Assembly (NCBI GenBank): GCA_016714445.1
Contig: JADJNF010000008.1
Location: 930,001-994,000, forward strand
Source of the DNA: Saprospiraceae bacterium
GTDB taxonomy: Bacteria > Bacteroidota > Bacteroidia > Chitinophagales > Saprospiraceae
Direction: 5' to 3'
Length of the DNA: 64,000 nucleotides
The translations under genes were made by a program, and so were the position numbers. The notes below the pieces were generated by a model. That model was not told the origin of the DNA. It did not search any database and worked only from the letters and a program-made list of their open reading frames with translations. Below, piece after piece: positions 54,480 to 64,000 of this stretch (positions are counted from its first letter, which is position 1; each line of letters starts with the position of its first letter).

Positions 54480-54718
54480 AATTACTAATAATCAACGAGA
54501 TAGATTTCCAATGATAATCTCATTTATGTATAGAAATATTGATCTTCATGAATAAGGTAGTGAGTCAGGTAGACAAAAAGTCAAAATTTTTTTCAACCCA
54601 ACAATTCCTTAATGTCCTTTTTATACACTTCAACAGCGATTCTCACACATTTTGACGTTATTTTGTCTTTGCAATATTGAATTCAAGCTAATTTTGCTTT
54701 AATATCCAAAACTGTTCA
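54480..54718. other. Intergenic region
   Basis: About 240 bp after the terminator. I see only a possible promoter near TTGTCTTTGC (about 54665-54675), a poor match to TAnnTTTG. Nothing else is supported. Confidence 0.3.
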
Positions 54719-55966
54719 ATGGCAAATTCAAAACTCATGATTGGAATAATTACAGTAGCAGTGATAGTAGTGCTCGGGATATGGGTAAAAAAACAATTTT
54801 TTTCAAATGTAAAGGAAGTTAGCGAATTTATACATGGACCTTTTACCATCCGAATGGAAAAGTTTACTACTTCAGATTTTAATATGAATTACGGAAAATT
54901 TTACAAACGTGAGAACATCTCATATTCAGTATTGCACCAAGGGAAAATAGTAGAATTCCCTTCAGCATTACAATCCAATACTGGTTTTTCTCATCTCTGG
55001 CGCGCCTATATACTACATGATGCGCCTACTCCCACGATAGTGGCAGGAAGTCAGAGTGTATTTATGATTATAGCAAAAGACAACGGATACGAAGTAAAGC
55101 CATTGGAAATACAAAGCAGTGATTTTATACAGTTTCAATGGTTAGACGCAGACAACGGGCAGCCTTCACCGGCATTCGAATTATTTATGGGTGATGAACG
55201 AACGTCTATGGATCATCCGGATACACTACAGGGAGGTAAATTTCTCATGGTCAATCAGAAAAGCGTACTCCATGTGCCTACAATGGAACTTTTCCATTTT
55301 GACAAAGACAATTGGGGAATGGACAATTACAATAAAGACGGAGATGCGCTGGCCTTTTCACCGTATCATACTATTATTGTATTTCCTGGCCATTTTCAGA
55401 CCTGGAACTCTTCAGAAACTCCAAAATATGAAAATGCACTTCTATCTTATGATTTCAGAAAAGATGCAATAAAAGTATTGCCTTACAGCAAAAATGAAAC
55501 ACGACTGTACAAAAGAGAAGATATGAATGTAGACTGGTTTCACACCAACTTTATGTGGGACACTACCGGCGGAAATACCATTTTAACCTTTAGAAGCCCC
55601 AAAATCCCTTTTATTTGGCAAGGTTATTTCAGAGATGACTTTTATTATGTTTACCCTACTGATGATGAAATGCTGTTAATATTAAAACAGTTTGTGCTGG
55701 ATTATATGAAATGGTCACCAAAGGAAGTACTGTCAGAAAAATATCATGAATATACCGGTCGGGTATTTCAATTAGGAAAGAATGAGAGTATGTTTCATCT
55801 AGCTGGAAATGAAGGTGAAGTCATATTTAGTTCTGATCTTTATGGTGAAGCCGGAGACAGCACCCGAACTCTGGTCAAAGACATCGGCACTGCCTTTAAT
55901 GAAGTGCTGAAAACCGGAAAATATCAGGAACACATCACTTCTATTCCGGAAATTGAAAAGTATTAA
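54719..55966 (+). CDS. Membrane-anchored protein of unknown function
   Basis: A 415-residue protein with one N-terminal helix (about 7-24) and a large extracytoplasmic part rich in Trp, Asp and Tyr. Recognisable stretches are MNYGKFYKRENISYSV, FELFMGDERTSMDHPDTLQGG and FSPYHTIIVFPGHFQTWNSSE, but no family comes to mind. The absence of Cys after the helix argues against a lipoprotein. It is isolated between two long gaps and is probably its own transcript. Confidence 0.6.
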   Translation: MANSKLMIGIITVAVIVVLGIWVKKQFFSNVKEVSEFIHGPFTIRMEKFTTSDFNMNYGKFYKRENISYSVLHQGKIVEFPSALQSNTGFSHLWRAYILHDAPTPTIVAGSQSVFMIIAKDNGYEVKPLEIQSSDFIQFQWLDADNGQPSPAFELFMGDERTSMDHPDTLQGGKFLMVNQKSVLHVPTMELFHFDKDNWGMDNYNKDGDALAFSPYHTIIVFPGHFQTWNSSETPKYENALLSYDFRKDAIKVLPYSKNETRLYKREDMNVDWFHTNFMWDTTGGNTILTFRSPKIPFIWQGYFRDDFYYVYPTDDEMLLILKQFVLDYMKWSPKEVLSEKYHEYTGRVFQLGKNESMFHLAGNEGEVIFSSDLYGEAGDSTRTLVKDIGTAFNEVLKTGKYQEHITSIPEIEKY

Positions 55967-56231
55967 AGAGATTTTTATGTATTACAGTCCGAAGTTTTAT
56001 TAAAATACTGAGAATGAAAAATAGGTTTATGGTAAAAAATGACAATGAATACGTATGGTTTTACTGTTTCTTTTTTTACCAAAAAACCACGGATGCATTG
56101 TTCAGTGCATTATGAAAATATTTGGACATCACCAGCAAGATGATTAATATCATACTGTCCATTGATATACGCTTTAAATAATTAAGAATCAACACTATAA
56201 CTTTGAATTGCTATAATGTATATTTTTGGTT

Positions 56232-58424
56232 ATGGATATAAGATACCTACAAGAAAAGTTGAATGCACTTCTTTATGTACAGCGAGATGCAGATGATATT
56301 TTGGAATTAAAAAGAACTTTTTTTATTTTTTCAGTGAGCGTCATTCCTCCGATATTTCTTCTTACGTTTTTAACTTATCTATTAGAGGTCCCGGTATTGC
56401 AATTATACGGTTGGTTATTGTTGGGGTATTATACGCTCTCCTTAAGTTTTTTTTTGATTGTAAAAAGGTATGTGGAGCAATTTTACTATTGTCATTCGAT
56501 AGTTATTATGCTGATTACAGTTTATATTGTGGTCAGACAAGGCGGTATATTGTATTCCGGGGGCATACTATACTCATCTTTGGCAATAGCTGTTTTTGCT
56601 TTTGTGTTTAACAGCGTAAGACTTGGGATAACCACTTCTATCATTTACATTTTGGGTATTGTGACGGTATCCATTTTACAACCATGGTTGACTCCGGCTC
56701 CAGAAATGCTCAAAGGGAACATCAATCTTATTTTTACTACCATAAATTCAGCGTGGATTTCTATTTACATTCTGATGGTCATTTTTTATGTTTTTGACCG
56801 TAGAGCAAAAGAAGAAAAAACCAAAAACGATAAGCTAAAAGAAATAGACGACATCAAAACAAGATTATTTACCAACATTACCCACGAATTTAGAACGCCG
56901 CTCACGCTTATACTTGGGGCAGCAAACCCGTCAGATCAGGACAATTCTTTTACTTTGCCTTCGGAAGGTAAAGGTGGACGGCTGGAATTGATCAGAAACA
57001 ATGCCAATAGGCTTCTAAAACTGGTCAATCAGATGATGAGTCTCGCAAAAATTGAATCCGGTACAATGCAGATCAAAAGTGTACAGATGAACATCATCCC
57101 ATATCTGGGATATTTAGTGGATTCATGCAAGAGTTTGGCTGAAAAGAAAAAGGTAAAATTGCATTTTCTTAAGAACGCTGAGACGGAGATCATGGATTTT
57201 GATCCCGACAAAATGGAAGATATCGTCCTGAATATTCTGTACAATGCCATAAAATTTACACATCCGGGTGGAGATATTTATCTCACTTGTGATACAAAAT
57301 CAATAAATAGTCAAACCAGATTTTTGATCCTGCGTTTCAGAGATACAGGTATTGGCATTCCAGAAAATAAATGGAATCTGATATTTGAAAGATTTTATCA
57401 GGTGGAAGATAAAAACGTACCGGTTCAGGAGGGAAGTGGTATCGGACTGACACTGGTAAAAGAATATCTGAAGCTAATGGGAGGCAATATTGAAGTAAGC
57501 AGTAAGGTCAATGAAGGGACAGAATTTGTCCTGACCATTCCCATCACTAATAACTCAAATGTTTTTGACGGCCAATTTTTTCATCCTACCGCTTTCACCG
57601 TTTCAGAATGGAGTGAAGAAATTTATCCGACTTCGACTTTAAGTGTTGGTAACGCGTCTGATCAGCATCATACGATATTGATTGTGGAAGATAATGTGGA
57701 ATTGGCCCATTATCTCCGGTCAGTGATTGCTCCCCATTTTATTACAGAAGTGGCCATCAACGGACAAGATGGTACGGAAAAAGCATTGGCTATTATTCCT
57801 GATCTTATCATCAGTGATGTGATGATGCCTGTCATGGACGGATATGAACTCTGTGATATTTTAAAAAACGACTATAAAACCAATCACATACCTATTATAC
57901 TGCTTACCGCCCGTGCTGACTCAGAATCTAAGATTACCGGATTTCAAAAGGGAGCAGATGACTATATTTCAAAACCTTTTCAATCCAAAGAGTTGTTAGT
58001 GAGAATACACAAAATGATAGAACAACGCGAAAAACTTAAATTGAAATACAGCCTTTCCCCATTGGATTTGTCTCATGCTGATCATCATTTTATAAGTCTG
58101 GACGATATGTTCATTACAGAAATCCTTCAGCATCTGGAAAAAAATTATACTGACGAAAATTTTGGTATCGATGACTTATGTAATGCTATGAATATCAGTC
58201 GGGTGCAGTTACATAGAAAACTGATTGCCATCACCGGGCTATCCGCATCTCATTTTATCAATAAGTTTCGACTGGAAAAGGCGGTTAAATTACTTTCAAC
58301 AACGAGAAATACCGTTTCAGAAATTGCTTTTGATGTAGGTTTTCATGACTCCAATTATTTTTCCAGAGTGTTTTCAAAGATATTTGGTGTCTCTCCGGGT
58401 GATTTTAGAAAACAGAAACAATAG
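56232..58424 (+). CDS. Hybrid histidine kinase/AraC-type regulator with membrane sensor
   Basis: A 730-residue hybrid regulator from ATG 56232. About six membrane helices occupy residues 25-195, with no large periplasmic domain, unlike the HTCS at 1065. HisKA follows with FTNITHEFRTPLTLIL (His218), then the ATPase domain (DTGIGIPENKW near 372, GSGIGLTLVKEYL near 405). The receiver has ILIVEDN near 481 and Asp529 in ISDVMMP. The AraC HTH (about 635-730) ends SPGDFRKQKQ. A hydrophobic or membrane-state signal is likely. Its targets are unknown; the lipoprotein downstream is a candidate. Confidence 0.9.
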   Translation: MDIRYLQEKLNALLYVQRDADDILELKRTFFIFSVSVIPPIFLLTFLTYLLEVPVLQLYGWLLLGYYTLSLSFFLIVKRYVEQFYYCHSIVIMLITVYIVVRQGGILYSGGILYSSLAIAVFAFVFNSVRLGITTSIIYILGIVTVSILQPWLTPAPEMLKGNINLIFTTINSAWISIYILMVIFYVFDRRAKEEKTKNDKLKEIDDIKTRLFTNITHEFRTPLTLILGAANPSDQDNSFTLPSEGKGGRLELIRNNANRLLKLVNQMMSLAKIESGTMQIKSVQMNIIPYLGYLVDSCKSLAEKKKVKLHFLKNAETEIMDFDPDKMEDIVLNILYNAIKFTHPGGDIYLTCDTKSINSQTRFLILRFRDTGIGIPENKWNLIFERFYQVEDKNVPVQEGSGIGLTLVKEYLKLMGGNIEVSSKVNEGTEFVLTIPITNNSNVFDGQFFHPTAFTVSEWSEEIYPTSTLSVGNASDQHHTILIVEDNVELAHYLRSVIAPHFITEVAINGQDGTEKALAIIPDLIISDVMMPVMDGYELCDILKNDYKTNHIPIILLTARADSESKITGFQKGADDYISKPFQSKELLVRIHKMIEQREKLKLKYSLSPLDLSHADHHFISLDDMFITEILQHLEKNYTDENFGIDDLCNAMNISRVQLHRKLIAITGLSASHFINKFRLEKAVKLLSTTRNTVSEIAFDVGFHDSNYFSRVFSKIFGVSPGDFRKQKQ

Positions 58425-58489
58425 TGCTTTTCATGTAACAATGTGTAAGTAAAAAGAGCTTACTTATCCATGTTTTGAAACAATAGTCC

Positions 58490-58521
58490 TTGTTATAAAG
58501 CACAAGATGTATATAATTTTG
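58490..58521 (+). promoter_or_regulatory. Bacteroidota-type promoter for the 58564 lipoprotein
   Basis: TTG at 58490-58492, a 21 bp spacer and TAATTTTG at 58514-58521 match the -33/-7 pattern. The ATG at 58564 is 42 bp downstream. Confidence 0.5.
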
Positions 58522-58563
58522 TAGTGATAAAAATTTCATTCTTTCACTAGTAAATTAATAGAC

Positions 58564-59076
58564 ATGCGTATTACAACAATTATTACGGCTTTGGTTTTGG
58601 TCACCATTTTATCATGTAGTAAAGAAGATGAATGGCAGACAGTAAACATGACTGGTAGTTACACCAATACACCGGATGTATCAGGAGGTTTTCACAGTAT
58701 ATCACTCCCTGTCGGTGGTACAATTCAGGTTCCTAAAAAATACAAGGTAGGTGGTTCGGACAATATAGTCGGTAACATTGATGAGACCAAAAGCACATTG
58801 GAAGTTAAAACGGTTTCTATCAATTCATTGACCGGAGCCTTTGACCTGACATTTACCATCGCCATATTTGATAAGAATGGAGATAAGGTAGATTATAAAG
58901 GTACAGGTCAAAGCTATACCAATGGTACAGGTCTTTCATGGCAACATTTTACAGAAGGTACCGGAAAATATGACGGTATTTCAGGATGGTTGAATACGTC
59001 TTTAGTTACAAATCCAACTACCGGTGTACATACTATTACCGTTTTGGAAGGTCAGGCAACCTATATTAAGCAATAA
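58564..59076 (+). CDS. Small lipoprotein
   Basis: A 170-residue lipoprotein (MRITTIITALVLVTILSC, lipobox TILSC, Cys18). The mature part is beta-rich and Gly/Thr-rich, with VGGTIQVPKKYKVGGSD and GTGQSYTNGTGLSWQHF; no cysteines or enzyme motif are seen. It has its own promoter-like sequence and a strong terminator 14 bp after the stop, so it is a single-gene unit between the hybrid regulator and the metalloprotease. Function is unknown. Confidence 0.65.
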   Translation: MRITTIITALVLVTILSCSKEDEWQTVNMTGSYTNTPDVSGGFHSISLPVGGTIQVPKKYKVGGSDNIVGNIDETKSTLEVKTVSINSLTGAFDLTFTIAIFDKNGDKVDYKGTGQSYTNGTGLSWQHFTEGTGKYDGISGWLNTSLVTNPTTGVHTITVLEGQATYIKQ

Positions 59077-59089
59077 TAATAGGTGGTTA

Positions 59090-59134
59090 TTCAAAGTGAG
59101 TTGGCAACGTCTCACTTTGAATTTTACTTTTTTA
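59090..59134 (+). terminator. Rho-independent terminator after the 58564 lipoprotein
   Basis: Perfect 11 bp arms TTCAAAGTGAG (59090-59100) and CTCACTTTGAA (59111-59121) around a 10-base loop, followed by a T-rich tail. Confidence 0.88.
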
Positions 59135-59256
59135 AAATAGAAAAAATAAGAACTGTTCATTTAGAAACAATTCTGTTTCCAAAAATATAATAAACAGATT
59201 TAAATTACTGAATCTGGTTGAATAGTATCAAATGTCTTAAGTAAAATAAAATAATC

Positions 59257-61335
59257 ATGAGAAATATTAAAATATCTTCTGTTTTACCTATCATTCTTAC
59301 GTTCCTTTTGCACCTATTTGAAACTACATCAGTTTTAGCACAGATTTCCTGGAATAAAACTTGCGGAGTGGAATATTTGCATTCTGAAGAAACGAATCGC
59401 TATGCTGAATGGGCTGCTGTACCGGATACGATCATCATACCTGTCGTTTTTCATATCCTCACTCAGGGAGGCGTGGAGAATATTTCAAAGGAGCAGGTGC
59501 TGGATGCATTGCGTATTTTAAACGAAGATTTCAGCAACAGAAACCCGGATACGCTGGACATTCCGATTCCTTTCCAAAATGTGAGGGGGAATCCTAAAAT
59601 TGAATTCAGACTGGCACGAATCGATCCAAAAGGCAATTGCACCGATGGAATAGACCGGATTTATACACCTTATACTTACGGTACAGGAGGCACGGGAAAC
59701 ATATACGAATTTCAAAAACTATTTGATTGGGATCATATGAAATACTATAACATATTTGTTGTAAATTGGCTTGATTCACCTAATAACTTTATGTTAGTTG
59801 GTGGAGCTCACATCCCTTCAATAACTTCAATAGTTACAGTCCCTGAAAATCGGGATGTTTTTGGTATTTGCTATCATGATTTAAATGAAAATCGCACAAT
59901 TACCCATGAAATGGGTCACTTCACGGGGCTTTTACATCCATGGGGGGAAGGAGATATCGGTAACAATTGCATTGAAGATGATGATATTTCCGATACTCCA
60001 AAACAGAGTGGTCCAAATTATTATTGCCCATCATTTCCTCATATATCCTGTGAAAACGTAACCAATGGAGACATGTTCAATAATTTCATGGATTATACAG
60101 AATGCACTAATATGTTTACTGCAGGTCAGGTAAACCACATGAGGTCTGTTCTAACTATTAATCCCTGGAGAAATGTGCATTGGACATCAGAAAATAATCA
60201 GTTAACAGGGGTAAATAACGATTTGCCAAAATGTAATTTGCCACCGATAGCAGATTTTGGATATGGTAATTTTGCAAATTGGTTGGCAGCAGAGAGCAAA
60301 GTAAGTTTTAATGAAGCCTGCTCTTGGGATCCGGATAGTTTCTTTTGGCAATTTGAAGGAGGAATTCCTGCTATTTCTGCTGAGAAGTTTCCACAGGTAA
60401 TATTTCCAGATACGGGATTTCACCGGATTACTCTTCGTGTTTCAAATACCTTTGGCTCTGATACCATTTCAAAAAATGTTTATATTTCTCAAAAAGAAAA
60501 ACACTATGATGAGTATATGACCGAGTCATTTGAAAATCATGAAGAGACAAAAAACTTAGTTAATGTTAATTTCCTGGGTTCATCTTGGGCTTCAACTGAC
60601 AAAGCTTCAAAATCCGGTGCAAAATCGTTTTATAACTCAGGTAACAGCCAATACCTAAGTGGATTTTTTACACACATTTTTGATTTGGGTAATACTTCTG
60701 TTTCCGGACGTAAACTAGTTTTTGATATTGCATTGGGCATGAGTGCGTCCGGTAACGAAGCAGCAGGACTAAGAGTGTTATGGAAAAGACCGTTTGACTT
60801 TGAGAGGTCTGAATTGCTTGCAACCAATAATTCGAAGGTTAAGTCAAAACCATTACATACAGAGGATGCTTTAACTTCGGAAACGTTAAAAACAGCGACA
60901 ACAAACACTACATTTATTCCAAACGTCAATCAGTGGAAAACGATTACTTTGTCGATTCCGGATACTTTGACCGGTGAGATTCAGGTCGGATTTTTGTGGG
61001 CAAATTTCATCCCTACTTCGAAGTTCAAAGGGCTCTACATCGATAATATACGAATAACAGGTACAACTAAGGTGAATGAAGTGGAGACTTCAAGACCATT
61101 CTTAGCGTTTCCCAATCCAACCTCCGATTATTTCAGTTTGGATATTCCAGCTGACATCAGTCTGGCTCATGCAGCTATGGAAATGTACGACCTGTATGGC
61201 AGATTGGTGATAAGTAAAAAGGGAGTAGAAATACTGGGGGCACAAGATATTTCCAGCCTGACCAATGGAATTTATATCATTGAATTGAGAGAAAATGGGC
61301 GTATCTTCCGAAGTAAGTTGTTGCTAACAAAATAA
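59257..61335 (+). CDS. M43-type zinc metalloprotease with PKD and T9SS sorting domains
   Basis: A 692-residue secreted protease. After a signal peptide ending TTSVLAQ comes an M43 (pappalysin-like) catalytic domain. VVFHIL lies near residue 66 and the zinc site is HEMGHFTGLLH, with His217, Glu218, His221 and His227. A disulphide-rich stretch follows (NNCIEDDDISDTPKQSGPNYYC). The Met-turn FMDYTECTNMFTAGQ is near 278. A PKD-like domain (about 330-405) and a jelly-roll-like region come next. The type A T9SS sorting domain starts AFPNPTSDYF near 615 and ends RSKLLLTK. It is probably released or anchored at the cell surface and degrades extracellular protein. Confidence 0.93.
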   Translation: MRNIKISSVLPIILTFLLHLFETTSVLAQISWNKTCGVEYLHSEETNRYAEWAAVPDTIIIPVVFHILTQGGVENISKEQVLDALRILNEDFSNRNPDTLDIPIPFQNVRGNPKIEFRLARIDPKGNCTDGIDRIYTPYTYGTGGTGNIYEFQKLFDWDHMKYYNIFVVNWLDSPNNFMLVGGAHIPSITSIVTVPENRDVFGICYHDLNENRTITHEMGHFTGLLHPWGEGDIGNNCIEDDDISDTPKQSGPNYYCPSFPHISCENVTNGDMFNNFMDYTECTNMFTAGQVNHMRSVLTINPWRNVHWTSENNQLTGVNNDLPKCNLPPIADFGYGNFANWLAAESKVSFNEACSWDPDSFFWQFEGGIPAISAEKFPQVIFPDTGFHRITLRVSNTFGSDTISKNVYISQKEKHYDEYMTESFENHEETKNLVNVNFLGSSWASTDKASKSGAKSFYNSGNSQYLSGFFTHIFDLGNTSVSGRKLVFDIALGMSASGNEAAGLRVLWKRPFDFERSELLATNNSKVKSKPLHTEDALTSETLKTATTNTTFIPNVNQWKTITLSIPDTLTGEIQVGFLWANFIPTSKFKGLYIDNIRITGTTKVNEVETSRPFLAFPNPTSDYFSLDIPADISLAHAAMEMYDLYGRLVISKKGVEILGAQDISSLTNGIYIIELRENGRIFRSKLLLTK

Positions 61336-61416
61336 TGTTTTCCTTGGTGATGAATAACTCCAGAGAGGATATAACTGATGGAAATTTTAATTTCAACCTC
61401 AATAAATTGAAAGTGG

Positions 61417-64000
61417 CTAAAAATTTTCCAACCACTTTCTCGCATTGACAAACGCTTCAGCCCATGGCGACACTTCGTCATTTCTACCATTTGGATAGTG
61501 CGCCCAGTTCCATTGGAAAAAGGATCGTTCTATGTGTGGCATCATGACCAAATGCCGCCCATCTTCGCTGCAGAGCATGGCAGTATTAAAATCTGATCCG
61601 TTGGGATTTGCTGGGTAAGTGTTGTATCCGTATTTGGCTACTATATTATATTCTGATTCTTCTTTTGGGAGTAAAAATTTTCCTTCACCATGAGATATCC
61701 AAACACCAAGCGTTGATCCGGCCATTGAAGACAACATCACTGAATTGTTTTCCTTTATTTTTACTGAAGTAAAACCACTCTCATGTTTGTGTGAATCGTT
61801 AAAATGCATCTTTGGTTTGACATCGTGATCAGGATGAATCATTCCCAATTCAATAAAAAGCTGACAACCATTACAAATACCTACAGAAAGGGTATCCTTT
61901 CGGCTGAAAAACTTAGTCAATGCCTCATTTGCTTTTTTATTATACTTGAATGCGCCTGCCCATCCTTTGGCAGAGCCGAGCACATCAGAATTTGAAAATC
62001 CACCTACGGCACCTATAAATCTTACATCTTCCAGTGTCTCTCTGCCTGAGATCAGGTCTGTCATGTGTACATCTCTGACATCAAATCCTGCATAGTACAA
62101 TGCATTTGCCAGTTCCCTTTCCGAATTACTTCCTTTTTCACGGATGACTGCAGCCAGGATTCGAGGTTTATGTAAGTCAATATCCGGTCTTTTACCTGTA
62201 AAATGAACAGGAAACTTAAATTGTAGTGGTTGGGTTTTATAGTTTTCGTATCGTTCTTTTGCTTTCAATAGGCCTGACTGTTTCATGTCCAGAAGATAAG
62301 ACGTTTTATACCACACATCTCTCCACTTTTGAATGTCTAAGCTGTAATCAGTACCCATATTGGATACTTTTACATTTCCTCCGGATGCATATCTTCCTAT
62401 GCGAAGAGCTTGGATGCCTTTTTCATTGAAAATATTTGATATATTTTTTTCTTCACCTTTTCTGACTTGAAATACAATGCCGGCATTTTCAGCAAACAGG
62501 AGCTTTATAGAATCCTTTTCATCCAAAGAAGATAAATCAAAATCTGCACCTGCCTCCGGATCTGAAAAACACATCTCTAAAAGAGTAGTAATCAATCCTC
62601 CGCTTCCTATATCATGACCCGAGACGATATGACCATTTCTGATAAGTTGCTGTACTGTATTAAAAGCGGTTTTAAATTTTATAGCATCTGCGATACTTGT
62701 CGTTTTATCTCCTACTTTATTCAGAATCTGAGCAAAAGATGATCCCCCGGTTTCAAAAGGACTAAACGACATATTGATATAAAAAAGGTCTCCTTCCCCC
62801 GATTTGATGACTGGTTCTATGATTTGACTGATATCAATACAATGAGCTGCTGCACTGATGATGACGGTACCTGGAGCAATCACCTGACGGTCAGCATATT
62901 TTTGCTTCATGGACAATGAGTCCTTTCCTGTTGGTATATTTATGCCAAGTTCGATGGCAAAATCAGCGCAAGCTTCGACAGCATGATACAATCGTGCGTC
63001 TTCACCTGGATTTTTGCATGCCCACATCCAGTTGGCAGAAAGAGACACACTCTTCAGTCCGTCCTTCAAAGGAGCCCAGATGATATTTGTCAATGCTTCC
63101 GCGATACTGTTTCGACTGCCTGCGACGGGGTCAATCAATCCACTCACCGGTGAATGTCCTATTGAAGTAGCAATTCCCTGATTACTTTCATAGTCCAGGG
63201 CCATCACCCCACAATTATTGAGCGGTAATTGCAATGGTCCGGCGCATTGTTGTTTTGCAACCCGACCGCCTACACACCTGTCCACTTTATTCGTTAGCCA
63301 GTCTTTGCATGCTACGGCTTCTAGTTGGAGTACCTGTTCAAGATAAGTAAATAACTGATCGGGTTTGTAGTCCAGTGGCTCAAATGTTTTATTAGGTATT
63401 TCATCAGAAATGATCATCTTTGGACTACTGCCAAACATATCACTTAAATTCAGATCCATAGGGCTCTCATCTGTTTTTGCAGAATGAAAAGAAAACCTGT
63501 GGTCGCCCGTGATCTCGCCTACCTGATAAAATGGAGCTCGTTCCCTTTCCGCAATAGATTTTACATAGCCAATATCTTTTTGATGTATGACAAGTCCCAT
63601 TCTTTCCTGAGATTCATTGCCTATGATTTCTCTTGCAGATAAGGTTGGGTCGCCAATGGGTAACGCGTCAAGATTGATTTTACCGCCAGTTTCTTCGACC
63701 AGTTCTGAAAGACAATTGAGATGTCCACCTGCGCCATGATCATGTATAGATACAATGGGATTATGGTCACTTTCTACCAGAGCTCGTATGGCATTGGCTA
63801 CTCTTTTCTGCATTTCGGGATTAGAACGCTGAATAGCATTAAGTTCTATACCTGAACCAAATGCACCGGTATCAGCAGAAGAAACAGCTGCCCCGCCCAT
63901 GCCAATACGGTAGTTATCACCACCCATGACAATGATCTGATCGCCTGTTTCAGGATGTAGCTTTTTAGATTGGTCTGCTTTTCCATATCCTACACCACCA
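61417..64000 (-). CDS. purL: Phosphoribosylformylglycinamidine synthase, C-terminal part (partial at right edge)
   Basis: The last 861 residues of the large single-chain FGAM synthase of purine synthesis, which uses glutamine and ATP. The frame is open past ATG 63927 to the window edge (GVGYGKADQSKKLHPETGD precedes it), so the true start lies outside. Seen are MGGDNYRIGMGGAAVSS, the second ATP-grasp-like PurM half with SIHDHGAGGHLNCLSELVEE, and GHDIGSGGLIT. The C-terminal class I glutamine amidotransferase has GICNGCQLF, whose first Cys in CNGCQ is the nucleophile, and the His/Glu pair in MMPHIERSF. Both activities lie in one chain. It converges on the metalloprotease gene with 81 bp between stops. 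Confidence 0.95.
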   Translation of the reverse strand, partial: GGVGYGKADQSKKLHPETGDQIIVMGGDNYRIGMGGAAVSSADTGAFGSGIELNAIQRSNPEMQKRVANAIRALVESDHNPIVSIHDHGAGGHLNCLSELVEETGGKINLDALPIGDPTLSAREIIGNESQERMGLVIHQKDIGYVKSIAERERAPFYQVGEITGDHRFSFHSAKTDESPMDLNLSDMFGSSPKMIISDEIPNKTFEPLDYKPDQLFTYLEQVLQLEAVACKDWLTNKVDRCVGGRVAKQQCAGPLQLPLNNCGVMALDYESNQGIATSIGHSPVSGLIDPVAGSRNSIAEALTNIIWAPLKDGLKSVSLSANWMWACKNPGEDARLYHAVEACADFAIELGINIPTGKDSLSMKQKYADRQVIAPGTVIISAAAHCIDISQIIEPVIKSGEGDLFYINMSFSPFETGGSSFAQILNKVGDKTTSIADAIKFKTAFNTVQQLIRNGHIVSGHDIGSGGLITTLLEMCFSDPEAGADFDLSSLDEKDSIKLLFAENAGIVFQVRKGEEKNISNIFNEKGIQALRIGRYASGGNVKVSNMGTDYSLDIQKWRDVWYKTSYLLDMKQSGLLKAKERYENYKTQPLQFKFPVHFTGKRPDIDLHKPRILAAVIREKGSNSERELANALYYAGFDVRDVHMTDLISGRETLEDVRFIGAVGGFSNSDVLGSAKGWAGAFKYNKKANEALTKFFSRKDTLSVGICNGCQLFIELGMIHPDHDVKPKMHFNDSHKHESGFTSVKIKENNSVMLSSMAGSTLGVWISHGEGKFLLPKEESEYNIVAKYGYNTYPANPNGSDFNTAMLCSEDGRHLVMMPHIERSFFQWNWAHYPNGRNDEVSPWAEAFVNARKWLENF

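Noticed and set aside
1..64000. tRNA, rRNA and riboswitch genes.
   Set aside because: No cloverleaf, T-arm consensus, rRNA-like stretch or recognised aptamer core was found by reading; a dedicated covariance search would be decisive.

Overview
The window is a single contiguous piece of a Bacteroidota chromosome, most likely from the Saprospiria/Saprospiraceae side. This lineage call is inference. It rests on two hybrid two-component proteins that end in AraC-type HTH domains, on type IX secretion (T9SS) sorting domains on a 2368-residue protein and a metalloprotease, on many short lipoproteins, on promoter-like TTTG / TAnnTTTG elements rather than E. coli-type boxes, and on AT-rich DNA. No rRNA, tRNA, CRISPR array or intact insertion sequence was seen.

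Layout. The 3' end of thiL (to 536) is followed by a small membrane protein. A minus-strand hybrid sensor/regulator (1065..5177) comes next, beside a plus-strand locus it probably controls. That locus holds a secreted 256-264 residue protein, a trimer-type secreted protein, a 7.1 kb gene for a LamG-containing T9SS protein, and a related 710-residue protein without a sorting domain (5427..17173). Both promoter regions of the locus carry 20-22 bp phased direct repeats, and the last repeat starts exactly 39 bp before the -7 element in each.

From about 17.2 to 36.7 kb lies an accessory region of small, mostly unrecognised genes: DUF3667, DKNYY-type lipoproteins, a shared GGG/DIPS domain in two proteins, multi-pass membrane proteins, zinc-ribbon and DUF3828-like proteins, and a tandem array of about 100-residue membrane proteins. 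It shows active duplication and decay. I find one in-frame TAA in a DKNYY gene, one in a beta-barrel gene, one single-base frameshift in a lipoprotein signal peptide, a pseudogene copy of a membrane protein, and an internally deleted DUF3828 remnant. A second signal-peptide frameshift lies upstream at 5427.

From 36.9 kb the content becomes ordinary. There is a histidine kinase/response regulator pair, a DUF3127 protein next to proS, a low-complexity secreted protein, and an OmpP1/FadL-type porin. An eight-gene branched-chain amino acid cluster follows in the order leuA-leuC-leuD-leuB-ilvD-ilvB-ilvN-ilvC (44.9-54.4 kb), covering acetolactate to dihydroxyacid dehydration and the whole leucine-specific branch. 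The tail holds an unrecognised 415-residue protein, a second hybrid regulator with a membrane-embedded sensor, a lipoprotein, an M43 T9SS metalloprotease, and the 3' part of purL running off the right edge.

A transposon-like or repeat remnant with 24 bp inverted arms lies at 44089..44322. A related end at 17203..17322 sits 30 bp past the stop of the 710-residue protein, which lacks the sorting domain expected of its class.
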